A DNA stretch of 5,572 nt from SZUA-254 sp031379665 (GCA_031379665.1 JANNFI010000077.1:1-5572), one strand, 5' to 3'; positions 1 through 5,572 are shown, counted from the stretch's first letter. The notes: a model not told the origin generated them from the letters alone. A program made the numbers and translations.

Positions 1-1185
1 CTCCTCCATCTCTTCGCCGACCTCCTCAATCTCAAGGCACTCGCCGCCGGTGTGCCGCCCGAGTTCGCGGGCGTCTACGACCCGGCGACCTATCGACGGT
101 CGCAGGAGTACACCAGGACCAGGACGCATTTCGGCATCCTCGTTTCGACGGTGATGCTCGCCCTCACATTCGGTTTCTGGTTCGCGGGCGGGTTCAACGC
201 CGTCGACCTGGCAGTCAGGGGGTGGGGCCTCCCCGGCGTCTGGACCGGACTCGCGTTCGTCGGTGTCCTGGCGGTGTTCAGGACGCTCATCTCACTCCCG
301 TTCAGTATATACTCGACCTTCGTCATCGAGGGGAAGTTCGGCTTCAACAAGACCACGCCGGGAACGTTCGTTGCCGACCTCGCCAAGGGAACGCTCCTCA
401 GCCTGACTATCGGTGGCACGCTCGTCGCGGGGATTTTATGGCTGTTCGAGTGGGGGGGGTCGGGAGCCTGGCTCTGGTGCTGGGGGTTCGGGACGGCGTT
501 CGTGATGATCCTGCAGTTCGTCGCGCCGGTTTGGCTGATGCCACTCTTCAACAAGTTCACTCCCCTCTCGGACGGCCCGCTGAAGGAAAGTATCCTCGCT
601 TACGCATCCGGCATCGGTTTCCCTCTCCAGGGCATCTACGTGATGGACGGCTCGAAACGATCATCCAAGTCGAACGCGTTTTTCACCGGGTTCGGGAAAT
701 ACAAGCGCATCGCGCTCTTCGACACGCTCATCGCGAAACACACCGTGCCGGAACTGGTCGCGGTGCTGGCGCACGAGATCGGACACTACCGCAAGAAACA
801 CATCCGGACCGGGATGATCGTGAGCGTGCTCCATATGGGGGCGATGCTCTGGATCTTCTCTATCTTCGCGAGCCACCGGGCGCTCTTCGACGCGTTTTTC
901 GTGGAATACGCGTCGGTGCACGCCGGGCTGGTCTTCTTCGGTATGCTCTTCACACCGATCGAATTCCTTCTCTCGCTCGCGATGCACGCGCTCTCGAGAA
1001 AACACGAGTACGAGGCCGACCGCTTCGCTGCAGAAACTCTCGGGACGGGGGATGACCTGGCATCGGCGCTGAAAAAACTCTCCTCCGACAACCTTTCGAA
1101 CCTCACGCCGCATCCGGCGTACGTCTTCCTCCATTATTCGCACCCGCCCGTACTTTATCGGATCCGGATGCTGCAATCGTTTTGA
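1..1185 (+). CDS. Ste24-type M48 family membrane metalloprotease (5' end outside window)
   Basis: This is a zinc-dependent integral membrane endopeptidase of the M48A (Ste24/CAAX protease-like) family. The frame is open from base 1 and family-like residues precede the first possible start (GTG at 52), so the true start lies upstream and about 394 residues are visible. Numbered from the first codon in the window, the zinc site is HEIGH at about 258-262 (bases 772-786), and the third ligand is the first Glu of EYEAD at about 336 (base 1006). Hydrophobic stretches fit membrane spans at about 45-64, 80-101, 131-149, 157-180, 272-289 and 308-329. The C-terminus has the family's conserved HP-x-Y-x-FLHYSHPP-x-L block near 1111-1155. 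In bacteria the substrate is generally unknown; a role in membrane protein or peptide turnover is inferred. It faces the DUF47 gene convergently, with no terminator hairpin seen. A run of eight G lies in the coding region at 452-459. Confidence 0.93.
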   Translation, partial: LLHLFADLLNLKALAAGVPPEFAGVYDPATYRRSQEYTRTRTHFGILVSTVMLALTFGFWFAGGFNAVDLAVRGWGLPGVWTGLAFVGVLAVFRTLISLPFSIYSTFVIEGKFGFNKTTPGTFVADLAKGTLLSLTIGGTLVAGILWLFEWGGSGAWLWCWGFGTAFVMILQFVAPVWLMPLFNKFTPLSDGPLKESILAYASGIGFPLQGIYVMDGSKRSSKSNAFFTGFGKYKRIALFDTLIAKHTVPELVAVLAHEIGHYRKKHIRTGMIVSVLHMGAMLWIFSIFASHRALFDAFFVEYASVHAGLVFFGMLFTPIEFLLSLAMHALSRKHEYEADRFAAETLGTGDDLASALKKLSSDNLSNLTPHPAYVFLHYSHPPVLYRIRMLQSF

Positions 1186-1193
1186 GGGGATTG

Positions 1194-1301
1194 TCACGGA
1201 AGGGGCGAGATGATGCCCATCGTCTTCTGTTCGTCGATCATGCCGTTCAGGAAATCGAAGAGGAGGGCGAGGCCGATCGTGAAAACGACGAGGTAGGCCA
1301 T
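1194..1301 (-). pseudogene. Probable N-terminal stub of a PiT-family inorganic phosphate permease
   Basis: On the minus strand an ATG at 1301 opens a 35-codon frame that ends in TGA at 1194-1196. The peptide begins with one hydrophobic span and reads LALLFDFLNG at residues 11-20, which resembles the start of PiT (Na+/H+-phosphate symporter) proteins, where LNG is followed by FHDAAN. Here the similarity stops after LNG: the next residues are MIDEQKTMG, then ISPLP and a stop. A PiT protein normally has over 300 residues and many membrane spans, and no room remains because the intact protease gene ends at 1185. It lies 18 bases downstream of the DUF47 stop, exactly where the pit gene normally sits. 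I therefore infer a deletion remnant. The alternative is a genuine small single-span membrane protein. No strong ribosome binding site is visible. Confidence 0.55.
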
Positions 1302-1319
1302 GGTGGTGTCAGGCGCGTA

Positions 1320-1859
1320 TCAGGAATGCTTGATGAGGAGCCCTTCGATGACGTTCGCGGCATCCTCGCATTTGTCGGTCGCCGTTTCGAGGCCGACGTA
1401 AATTTCCTTCAGCTTGATGATGTTGATGGGGTCCTTATCGTGTTCGAAGAGGGCGGCGACGGCTTCCTCAAACGCCGTGTCGGCCTCGTTCTCGCATTCG
1501 CGGACCTTCTTGAGGACTTCACCGACCTCGTCCCGTTTGTGGAGGTCGCGGACCATATAGATCCCCTTATGGAGTTCCCGGGCCGAGCGGTCGAGGATCT
1601 CGATCAATTTCATCATATCCGCCGAGACGTCCTTGATGCGGTAGAGCTCAAACCGCACCACGGCGCCGTAGATGTTGTCGAGGATGTCGTCGAGCGACGA
1701 TGCGAGCCGGTGGATGTCCTCCCGGTCGGCTTCCGGGGTGCCGGGGAGCAATTTAAGCAGCTCCGTGGTCTCAACGAAGTTGACAGCGGTCTGTTCGAAG
1801 AATGCGAAGAACTTGTCGTTCTTCGGCATCAGAAACGTAAGGATCGAATCGAATTTCAT
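1320..1859 (-). CDS. DUF47 family protein, PhoU-like putative phosphate transport regulator
   Basis: The 179-residue product is a cytoplasmic, largely helical protein of the DUF47/TIGR00153 family, distant relatives of PhoU. Family hallmarks are the start (MKFDSILTFLMPKNDKFF, then FFEQTA with a helix rich in E, T and L), a central helix with LHKGIYMVRDLHKRDEV, an ECENEADTAFEEAV segment, and the end CEDAANVIEGLLIKHS. Paired acidic residues in E-x-x-x-D patterns (ECENEAD, TDKCEDAA) resemble the metal-binding motifs of PhoU proteins. The length fits the family (about 200-215 residues), slightly short. I chose ATG 1859 over ATG 1916 because the family consensus begins here and the upstream ATG lies inside the candidate promoter; there is no good Shine-Dalgarno at 1859. 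Such genes usually precede a PiT phosphate permease and are thought to modulate it. Here the downstream partner appears to be only a stub, so the present role is uncertain. Confidence 0.9.
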   Translation of the reverse strand: MKFDSILTFLMPKNDKFFAFFEQTAVNFVETTELLKLLPGTPEADREDIHRLASSLDDILDNIYGAVVRFELYRIKDVSADMMKLIEILDRSARELHKGIYMVRDLHKRDEVGEVLKKVRECENEADTAFEEAVAALFEHDKDPINIIKLKEIYVGLETATDKCEDAANVIEGLLIKHS

Positions 1860-1906
1860 GGCGTGAGGAGGGCTGAGGGGTCCGTAGAAAGAATTTCGCG
1901 GGAAAT

Positions 1907-1915
1907 ATGATATCA
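1907..1915 (-). promoter_or_regulatory. Candidate extended -10 promoter of the DUF47 gene
   Basis: On the minus strand the bases read TGATATCAT: a TG one base upstream of TATCAT, which matches the TATAAT -10 hexamer at 5 of 6 positions. I see no good -35 at the usual distance, which is tolerable for extended -10 promoters. Transcription would begin near 1900, giving a leader of about 40 bases to the ATG at 1859. The hexamer sits in the perfect 10-bp palindrome ATGATATCAT (1907-1916), which could also be an operator half of some regulator. This is inferred from sequence only. Confidence 0.35.
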
Positions 1916-2063
1916 TCGGTTCAGATGCAAAGGAAGTCCGGGCGGTGAATCGGGGGAAATTGGAAAAAAGCTCGCGGAGGGCTGAGCCGGCTTGAAGGGG
2001 GATGTTTCCATTTTCACCATTTCAAGGGTTCCGTGAGTGAGGGCACCCCGAATAACCGCAAAT

Positions 2064-2092
2064 TTGATATCGGCCGGGGGGTTTCCTATATT
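2064..2092 (+). promoter_or_regulatory. Sigma70-like promoter of the first glutamate dehydrogenase gene
   Basis: The -35 hexamer TTGATA (2064-2069) and the -10 hexamer TATATT (2087-2092) each match the housekeeping consensus at 5 of 6 positions and are separated by the optimal 17 bases. Transcription would start near 2099-2100, leaving a leader of roughly 32 bases before ATG 2132. This rules against the in-frame GTG at 2033 as the translation start. The spacer holds six G (2076-2081) and the predicted start region six C (2094-2099), which together can pair as a 7-bp stem (2075-2081 with 2094-2100). That pairing would be in DNA only, as the G-run should not be transcribed. Confidence 0.65.
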
Positions 2093-2131
2093 GCCCCCCG
2101 ATTTGCCATCATCAGACAGGACGACCATAGT

Positions 2132-3541
2132 ATGAGCGTGAAAAGCGAGACTTTTTTCTCCGACGTCACCCGTAATTTCGACAACGCGGCCAGGTACCTG
2201 AACTACCCGGAAGGCCTTCTCGAGCAGATCAAGGTCTGTAACAGCGTGTACCACTTCCAGTTCCCGGTCAAGACCGACAAGGGGTACGAGGTTGTCTCCG
2301 CGTGGCGCGTCGAACACAGCCAGCACAAGCTTCCCACGAAGGGCGGGATCCGGTACAGCCCGCACGTGAACGAGGACGAGGTCAAGGCCCTTGCGGCGTT
2401 GATGACCTACAAGTGCGCACTCGTCGACGTCCCGTTCGGCGGCGCCAAGGGGGGCGTCAAGATCGACCCCCGCAAATACACCGAAGAACAGCTCCAGAGG
2501 ATCACCCGCCGGTACACCGCAGAGCTCATCAAGAAGAATTTCATCGGTCCCGGCATCGACGTGCCGGCCCCCGACTATGGCACGGGCGAACGCGAGATGG
2601 CCTGGATCGCCGACACCTACGGCGCGTTCAACCCCGGGCAGATCGACGCCAGCGGCTGCGTCACCGGCAAGCCGCTCGCCCAGGGCGGCATCAGGGGACG
2701 AAGGGAAGCCACCGGCCGCGGAGTGTTCTTCGGCCTGCGCGAGGCGACCGACCAGAAGGACGATATGAAGGCGCTCGGCCTCACGACGGGCCTGTCCGGA
2801 AAGAAGGTCGTGGTCCAGGGGCTCGGCAACGTGGGCTACCACGCGGCGAAATTCCTCCAGGAGGCCGGCGCGGTCCTCGTGGGGCTCGCGGAGTACGAGG
2901 GAGCGATCGGCAACCCGAAGGGGCTCGACATCGAAGCCGTGATGAAGCACCGCCGTGAAACGAAATCGATCCTGAAATTCCCTGGCGCGACCGACCTGAA
3001 GACCGCCGAGGCCCTCACGATGGAGTGCGACATCCTGGTGCCCGCCGCGCTCGAGAACCAGATCACGATGGCGAACGCCCCCGACATCAAGGCGAAGATC
3101 GTCGGTGAAGGGGCCAACGGCCCGGTCCGCAGCGACGCCGACGAGCTCCTCCGCAAGCGGGGGGTGCTGGTCGTGCCCGATATGTACCTGAACGCCGGCG
3201 GCGTGACGGTGTCGTACTTCGAGTGGCTCAAGAACCTCCAGCACGTCAGGATGGGACGCCTCGGGAAGCGGTACACCGAGACGGCCACGAGCTCGCTCAT
3301 CACCACGATCGAGAAGGCGACGGGCAAGCTTCTCAACGACGCGGAGAAGGCGAAGCTGATGCACGGCCCCGACGAGGAAGCGCTCGTGAACTCCGGCCTC
3401 GAGGACACGATGATCGAGGCCTACCACGAGATCAGGGAGACGTGGAAGAAGACGCCGGGCGTGGATATGCGTACGGCCTCCTTCATCGTGGCCATCGACA
3501 AGGTCGCGCAGTCGTATATGGAACTGGGGGTGTTCCCCTGA
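2132..3541 (+). CDS. Glu/Leu/Phe/Val family glutamate dehydrogenase, animal-like, probably NAD(H)-linked
   Basis: This 469-residue cytoplasmic enzyme should catalyse reversible oxidative deamination of glutamate to 2-oxoglutarate and ammonium. The N-terminal dimerisation/catalytic domain carries the substrate lysine K70 (KGGIRY), K94 (TYKCAL), the active-site lysine K106 in GGAKGG, and the catalytic aspartate D148 (VPAPD). The Rossmann domain has GLGNVG at 230-235 and an acidic E254 at the end of the second strand, suggesting NAD preference or dual use. The sequence resembles animal GLUD1 throughout (for example SGC/CVTGKP, EGANGP, LNAGGVTVSYFEWLKNL). Residues about 370-419 form an insertion absent from ordinary bacterial enzymes. 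ATG 2132 is chosen because a good promoter lies 40-68 bases upstream and an AGGA (2118-2121) precedes it at 10 bases. It stands in tandem with a second, NADP-type enzyme and is divergent from the DUF47 gene. A leucine or valine dehydrogenase is unlikely given the GLUD1 match. Confidence 0.95.
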   Translation: MSVKSETFFSDVTRNFDNAARYLNYPEGLLEQIKVCNSVYHFQFPVKTDKGYEVVSAWRVEHSQHKLPTKGGIRYSPHVNEDEVKALAALMTYKCALVDVPFGGAKGGVKIDPRKYTEEQLQRITRRYTAELIKKNFIGPGIDVPAPDYGTGEREMAWIADTYGAFNPGQIDASGCVTGKPLAQGGIRGRREATGRGVFFGLREATDQKDDMKALGLTTGLSGKKVVVQGLGNVGYHAAKFLQEAGAVLVGLAEYEGAIGNPKGLDIEAVMKHRRETKSILKFPGATDLKTAEALTMECDILVPAALENQITMANAPDIKAKIVGEGANGPVRSDADELLRKRGVLVVPDMYLNAGGVTVSYFEWLKNLQHVRMGRLGKRYTETATSSLITTIEKATGKLLNDAEKAKLMHGPDEEALVNSGLEDTMIEAYHEIRETWKKTPGVDMRTASFIVAIDKVAQSYMELGVFP

Positions 3542-3550
3542 TCGGGGGAG

Positions 3551-3570
3551 GGTGGGTGAACTCACCCACC
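3551..3570 (+). terminator. Possible terminator hairpin after the first glutamate dehydrogenase
   Basis: A perfect 8-bp inverted repeat, GGTGGGTG / CACCCACC with a 4-base AACT loop, starts ten bases after the stop codon. The position and GC-rich stem fit a transcription terminator, but no T-tract follows, so it may instead be a Rho-assisted or 3'-end-protecting stem. A 10-bp palindrome, CGCGATCGCG, follows at 3572-3581. A separate candidate promoter before gdhA supports transcription of the first gene ending here. Confidence 0.4.
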
Positions 3571-3681
3571 ACGCGATCGCGGTCCTGATTCCGGCCGGCT
3601 TCGGCGCCCGGTTCTCCCTTCCCCGCCTGCGAAAATTAACTGTTTCCGGTGACCACCCTCCGGGATTTCTGGTACGGAGCG

Positions 3682-3690
3682 TGCTTTAAT
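3682..3690 (+). promoter_or_regulatory. Candidate extended -10 promoter of gdhA
   Basis: The bases TGCTTTAAT give a TG motif one base upstream of TTTAAT, a 5-of-6 match to the -10 consensus. No convincing -35 is present 16-18 bases upstream. The predicted start near 3697 gives a leader of about 37 bases to ATG 3734, similar to the leader of the preceding gene. The call rests on motif and position alone. Confidence 0.35.
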
Positions 3691-3721
3691 CCAGCTGATG
3701 AGGTCTCGACAACTTACTTTC

Positions 3722-3726
3722 AGGAG
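3722..3726 (+). promoter_or_regulatory. Ribosome binding site of gdhA
   Basis: AGGAG sits seven bases before ATG 3734. It decides the start in favour of 3734 over the in-frame ATG at 3698, which would add 12 residues not found in GdhA relatives. Confidence 0.75.
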
Positions 3727-3733
3727 CATTCGC

Positions 3734-5095
3734 ATGAACGCCTATACATCCGAAAAACTCGCAGAAGTCAAGGCGAAGAACCCCAACGAACCCGAATTCC
3801 ACCAGGCGGTGCAGGAAGTGCTGGAATCGCTCGCCCTGGTCCTCGAGAAACATCCCGAGTACCGCAAGGCGAAGATCGTCGAGCGGATGGTGGAGCCGGA
3901 ACGGGTGATCCTCTTCCGCGTCCCCTGGATGGACGATAGGGGTGAGATCCACGTCAACCGCGGTTTCCGCATCGAGATGTCGAGCGCCATCGGCCCCTAC
4001 AAGGGCGGCCTCCGCTTCCATCCCTCCGTCAACCTCGGGATCCTCAAATTCCTCGCGTTCGAACAGGTCTATAAGAACAGCCTCACCACGCTCCCGATGG
4101 GCGGGGGCAAGGGCGGTTCGGACTTCGACCCGAAGGGCAAGTCGGACAACGAGGTGATGCGCTTCTGCCAGAGCTTCATGTCGGAGCTCTTCCGCCACAT
4201 CGGCCCCAACACCGATGTGCCGGCCGGCGACATCGGCGTGGGCGGCAGGGAGATCGGGTTCCTCTTCGGTCAGTACAAGCGCCTGCGGAACGAGTTCACC
4301 GGAGTGCTCACGGGTAAGGGGCTGAACTGGGGCGGCTCGCTCATCCGTCCCGAAGCCACCGGCTACGGCGCGGTCTATTTCGCGGCCGAGATGCTCTCGA
4401 CCCGGAAGGAAGATATGAAGGGGAAGACCTGCCTCGTCTCCGGCAGCGGAAACGTCGCGCAGTACACCATCGAGAAACTGCTCGAGCTCGGCGGCAAGGC
4501 GGTGACGCTCTCCGATTCGTCGGGATACATCTACGACGAGGAGGGGATCGACGCGAAGAAGCTCCAGTTCGTGATGGACCTCAAGAATGTGCGTCGCGGC
4601 CGTATCGCCGATTACGCCGATAAATTCAAGGGCGCGAAGTTCATCCCTCTCGACCTCAAGCTCGGCTACAACCCGCTCTGGAACCACAAGGCGCATTGCG
4701 CGTTCCCGAGCGCCACGCAGAACGAGATCAACGCGAAGGACGCCGAGAACCTCCTGAAGAACGGCGTCTATCTCGTTTCCGAGGGCGCGAACATGCCCAC
4801 GATGATCGACGGCGTCAAGCAGTTCCTCGATCACAAGATCCTCTACGGCCCGGGCAAGGCGGCGAACGCGGGTGGAGTGGCGACATCGGGACTCGAAATG
4901 GCGCAGAACAGTCAGCGCCTCGCCTGGCCGCGGAATTTCGTGGACGAACATCTCCGCGAGATCATGAAGAGCATCCATACGGCCTGCGTCACGACGGCCG
5001 AGCGGTTCGGCACGCCGGGCAACTACGTCAACGGCGCAAACATCGCCGGCTTCCTCAAGGTCGCCGATTCGATGATCGACCAGGGCCTCGTCTGA
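3734..5095 (+). CDS. gdhA: NADP-specific glutamate dehydrogenase (GdhA type)
   Basis: The 453-residue product is a near full-length match to the small hexameric E. coli GdhA (447 residues). It should use NADPH to make glutamate from 2-oxoglutarate and ammonium in the cytoplasm. The first domain shows EPERVI-x-FRV, the substrate lysine K90 (PYKGGLRFHPSVNL), K114 (YKNSLTTLP), the active-site K126 (GGGKGGSDFDPKGKS) and the catalytic D166 (DVPAGDIGVGGRE). The Rossmann domain has GSGNVA at 237-242 followed by LSDSSGYI, the arrangement typical of NADP-linked members. The C-terminus has PGKAANAGGVATSGLEMAQN and NYVNGANIAGF. All residues known to be critical are present and there is no sign of damage. 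It lies 192 bases after the animal-like glutamate dehydrogenase and 65 bases before the next gene, with which it may be cotranscribed. Its own extended -10 and a strong AGGAG support separate expression from the first enzyme. Confidence 0.97.
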   Translation: MNAYTSEKLAEVKAKNPNEPEFHQAVQEVLESLALVLEKHPEYRKAKIVERMVEPERVILFRVPWMDDRGEIHVNRGFRIEMSSAIGPYKGGLRFHPSVNLGILKFLAFEQVYKNSLTTLPMGGGKGGSDFDPKGKSDNEVMRFCQSFMSELFRHIGPNTDVPAGDIGVGGREIGFLFGQYKRLRNEFTGVLTGKGLNWGGSLIRPEATGYGAVYFAAEMLSTRKEDMKGKTCLVSGSGNVAQYTIEKLLELGGKAVTLSDSSGYIYDEEGIDAKKLQFVMDLKNVRRGRIADYADKFKGAKFIPLDLKLGYNPLWNHKAHCAFPSATQNEINAKDAENLLKNGVYLVSEGANMPTMIDGVKQFLDHKILYGPGKAANAGGVATSGLEMAQNSQRLAWPRNFVDEHLREIMKSIHTACVTTAERFGTPGNYVNGANIAGFLKVADSMIDQGLV

Positions 5096-5141
5096 GTGTA
5101 AACGACGATACCTCCCCCAGGCCGGCCCTGACAGGGTATTC

Positions 5142-5188
5142 GCAGAACTTCCTGGACCTGATGCGCTGGAGGGTCCGGGAAGTTCTGC
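5142..5188. repeat. Long inverted repeat around the first ATG of the last gene
   Basis: Bases 5142-5159 pair with 5171-5188 over 18 positions: 11 consecutive Watson-Crick pairs at the base, one G-T, five more Watson-Crick pairs and a final G-T. The 11-base loop (5160-5170) contains the ATG at 5161. No T-tract follows, so it does not look like a classical terminator. It could be an mRNA hairpin between gdhA and the next gene, acting on attenuation, processing or initiation. Part of the right arm encodes the conserved RVREVLL segment, so protein constraint explains some of it. Confidence 0.6.
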
Positions 5189-5572
5189 TCGTTTCAAGCC
5201 CATACGATTCCTACCTCTTCGACGAGGACGGCCAGCTCTACGGGCTCATCCAGGACGAATACCTGGGCCTGAGCATGAGCCACTCCCCCGAGATCGTCAA
5301 GGTCTCGAAAGCGTCCGATGCCCTCGCCCTCCTGGCGGACGGCCGGGAGTTCGACCTCATCATTACCACGCCCCACATCGAAGACGGCCACCCTCTCCAG
5401 TTCGCAAAGCAGGTGCGGACGATGGGCGTGAAAGTGCCGATCACCCTGCTCGCGTTCGACAACAGAGAGCTGTCGTCGTTGCTGGCCCAGCACGACACCA
5501 CCGTGTTCGACAGGATCTTCATCTGGCAGGGCGACTTCCGGTTGATCATCGCCATCATCAAGGACCTCGAGG
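5161..5572 (+). CDS. Receiver-like N-terminal domain protein, probable PEP/pyruvate-binding domain protein (3' end outside window)
   Basis: About 137 residues are visible and the frame runs off the right edge. The sequence has the alternating strand/helix pattern of a response-regulator receiver: VREVLLVSSPYDSYLFDEDG, then a helix with ALALLADG, FDLIITTPHIEDG, KVPITLLAFD, and a final strand and helix near the edge. The position of the phosphorylated aspartate appears to be a threonine (IITT), so it is probably a degenerate, non-phosphorylated receiver. From memory, this N-terminus resembles bacterial proteins that continue into a PEP synthase/pyruvate-phosphate-dikinase-like nucleotide-binding domain; that part is not in the window. 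ATG 5161 is the first standard start, but it lacks a good Shine-Dalgarno, and in-frame codons upstream (GYSQNFLDL) look family-like, so translation may begin earlier, for example at CTG 5092. It lies 65 bases after gdhA on the same strand and may share its transcript. Confidence 0.7.
   Translation, partial: MRWRVREVLLVSSPYDSYLFDEDGQLYGLIQDEYLGLSMSHSPEIVKVSKASDALALLADGREFDLIITTPHIEDGHPLQFAKQVRTMGVKVPITLLAFDNRELSSLLAQHDTTVFDRIFIWQGDFRLIIAIIKDLE

Noticed and set aside
1182..1910. 242-codon plus-strand frame opposite the DUF47 gene
   Set aside because: It mirrors the DUF47 codons in reverse and is rich in D, E, V and F without domain features. The minus-strand product matches a known family.
1860..1916. 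Longer DUF47 protein starting at ATG 1916
   Set aside because: The extra 19 residues precede the family's normal start and overlap the candidate -10 element.
2033..2131. Upstream in-frame GTG start for the first glutamate dehydrogenase
   Set aside because: The added 33 residues do not resemble the family, and a near-consensus promoter lies inside them, so they are probably not transcribed from that promoter.
1913..3565. 550-codon open frame on the minus strand across the first glutamate dehydrogenase gene
   Set aside because: It is an antisense shadow created by GC-rich codon use. Its product is low-complexity (many R, D, H, V, L), has no recognisable domain, and lies over a clearly real enzyme gene.
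3588..3622. GC-rich self-complementary bases suggesting a second terminator before gdhA
   Set aside because: Only a four-base stem with a bulged extension can be drawn, and no T-tract follows.
5126..5136. CCCTG-A-CAGGG symmetry between gdhA and the last gene
   Set aside because: The arms are only five bases long with a one-base centre, too short to call an operator or an RNA hairpin.
3686..5203. 505-codon open frame on the minus strand across gdhA
   Set aside because: It is likewise an antisense shadow: gdhA on the plus strand matches its family from end to end, and the antisense product has no family features.

Overview
The window is 5.6 kb of GC-rich (roughly 60% by eye), gene-dense bacterial chromosome with ordinary housekeeping content. 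Sigma70-like promoter elements and one clear Shine-Dalgarno sequence indicate a bacterium. The animal-like glutamate dehydrogenase and the receiver-like N-terminus of the last gene remind me of GC-rich lineages around Bacteroidota/Ignavibacteria, but that placement is from memory and weak. I see no CRISPR array, insertion sequence, tRNA or rRNA.

Left part (1-1859): the 3' portion of a Ste24-type M48 membrane metalloprotease reads rightward and ends at 1185. Facing it on the minus strand are a PhoU-like DUF47 gene (1320-1859) and, just downstream, a 35-codon ORF (1194-1301) that looks like the extreme N-terminus of a PiT phosphate permease and then stops. DUF47 and PiT genes normally form a two-gene phosphate-uptake unit, so the transporter partner appears to have been cut down to a stub next to the protease gene.

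Middle (1860-2131): a divergent promoter region. It holds a strong sigma70-like promoter (TTGATA-N17-TATATT) for the rightward gene and a weaker extended -10, lying in a 10-bp palindrome, for the DUF47 gene.

Right part (2132-5572): two glutamate dehydrogenases of different subfamilies lie in tandem. The first resembles the animal/NAD(H) type and carries an insertion where the animal enzyme has its 'antenna'. The second is a close relative of the E. coli NADPH-specific GdhA. Together they could serve glutamate breakdown and ammonium assimilation separately, each with its own candidate promoter. Gene gdhA is followed after 65 bases by the start of a gene with a degenerate receiver-like domain, probably a PEP/pyruvate-binding-domain protein, which runs off the right edge. 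A long, nearly perfect 18-bp inverted repeat straddles its first ATG.

I found no clearly new multi-gene system. The observations most worth checking are the PiT stub, the antenna-like insertion, the start-codon hairpin and the possible non-ATG start of the last gene.
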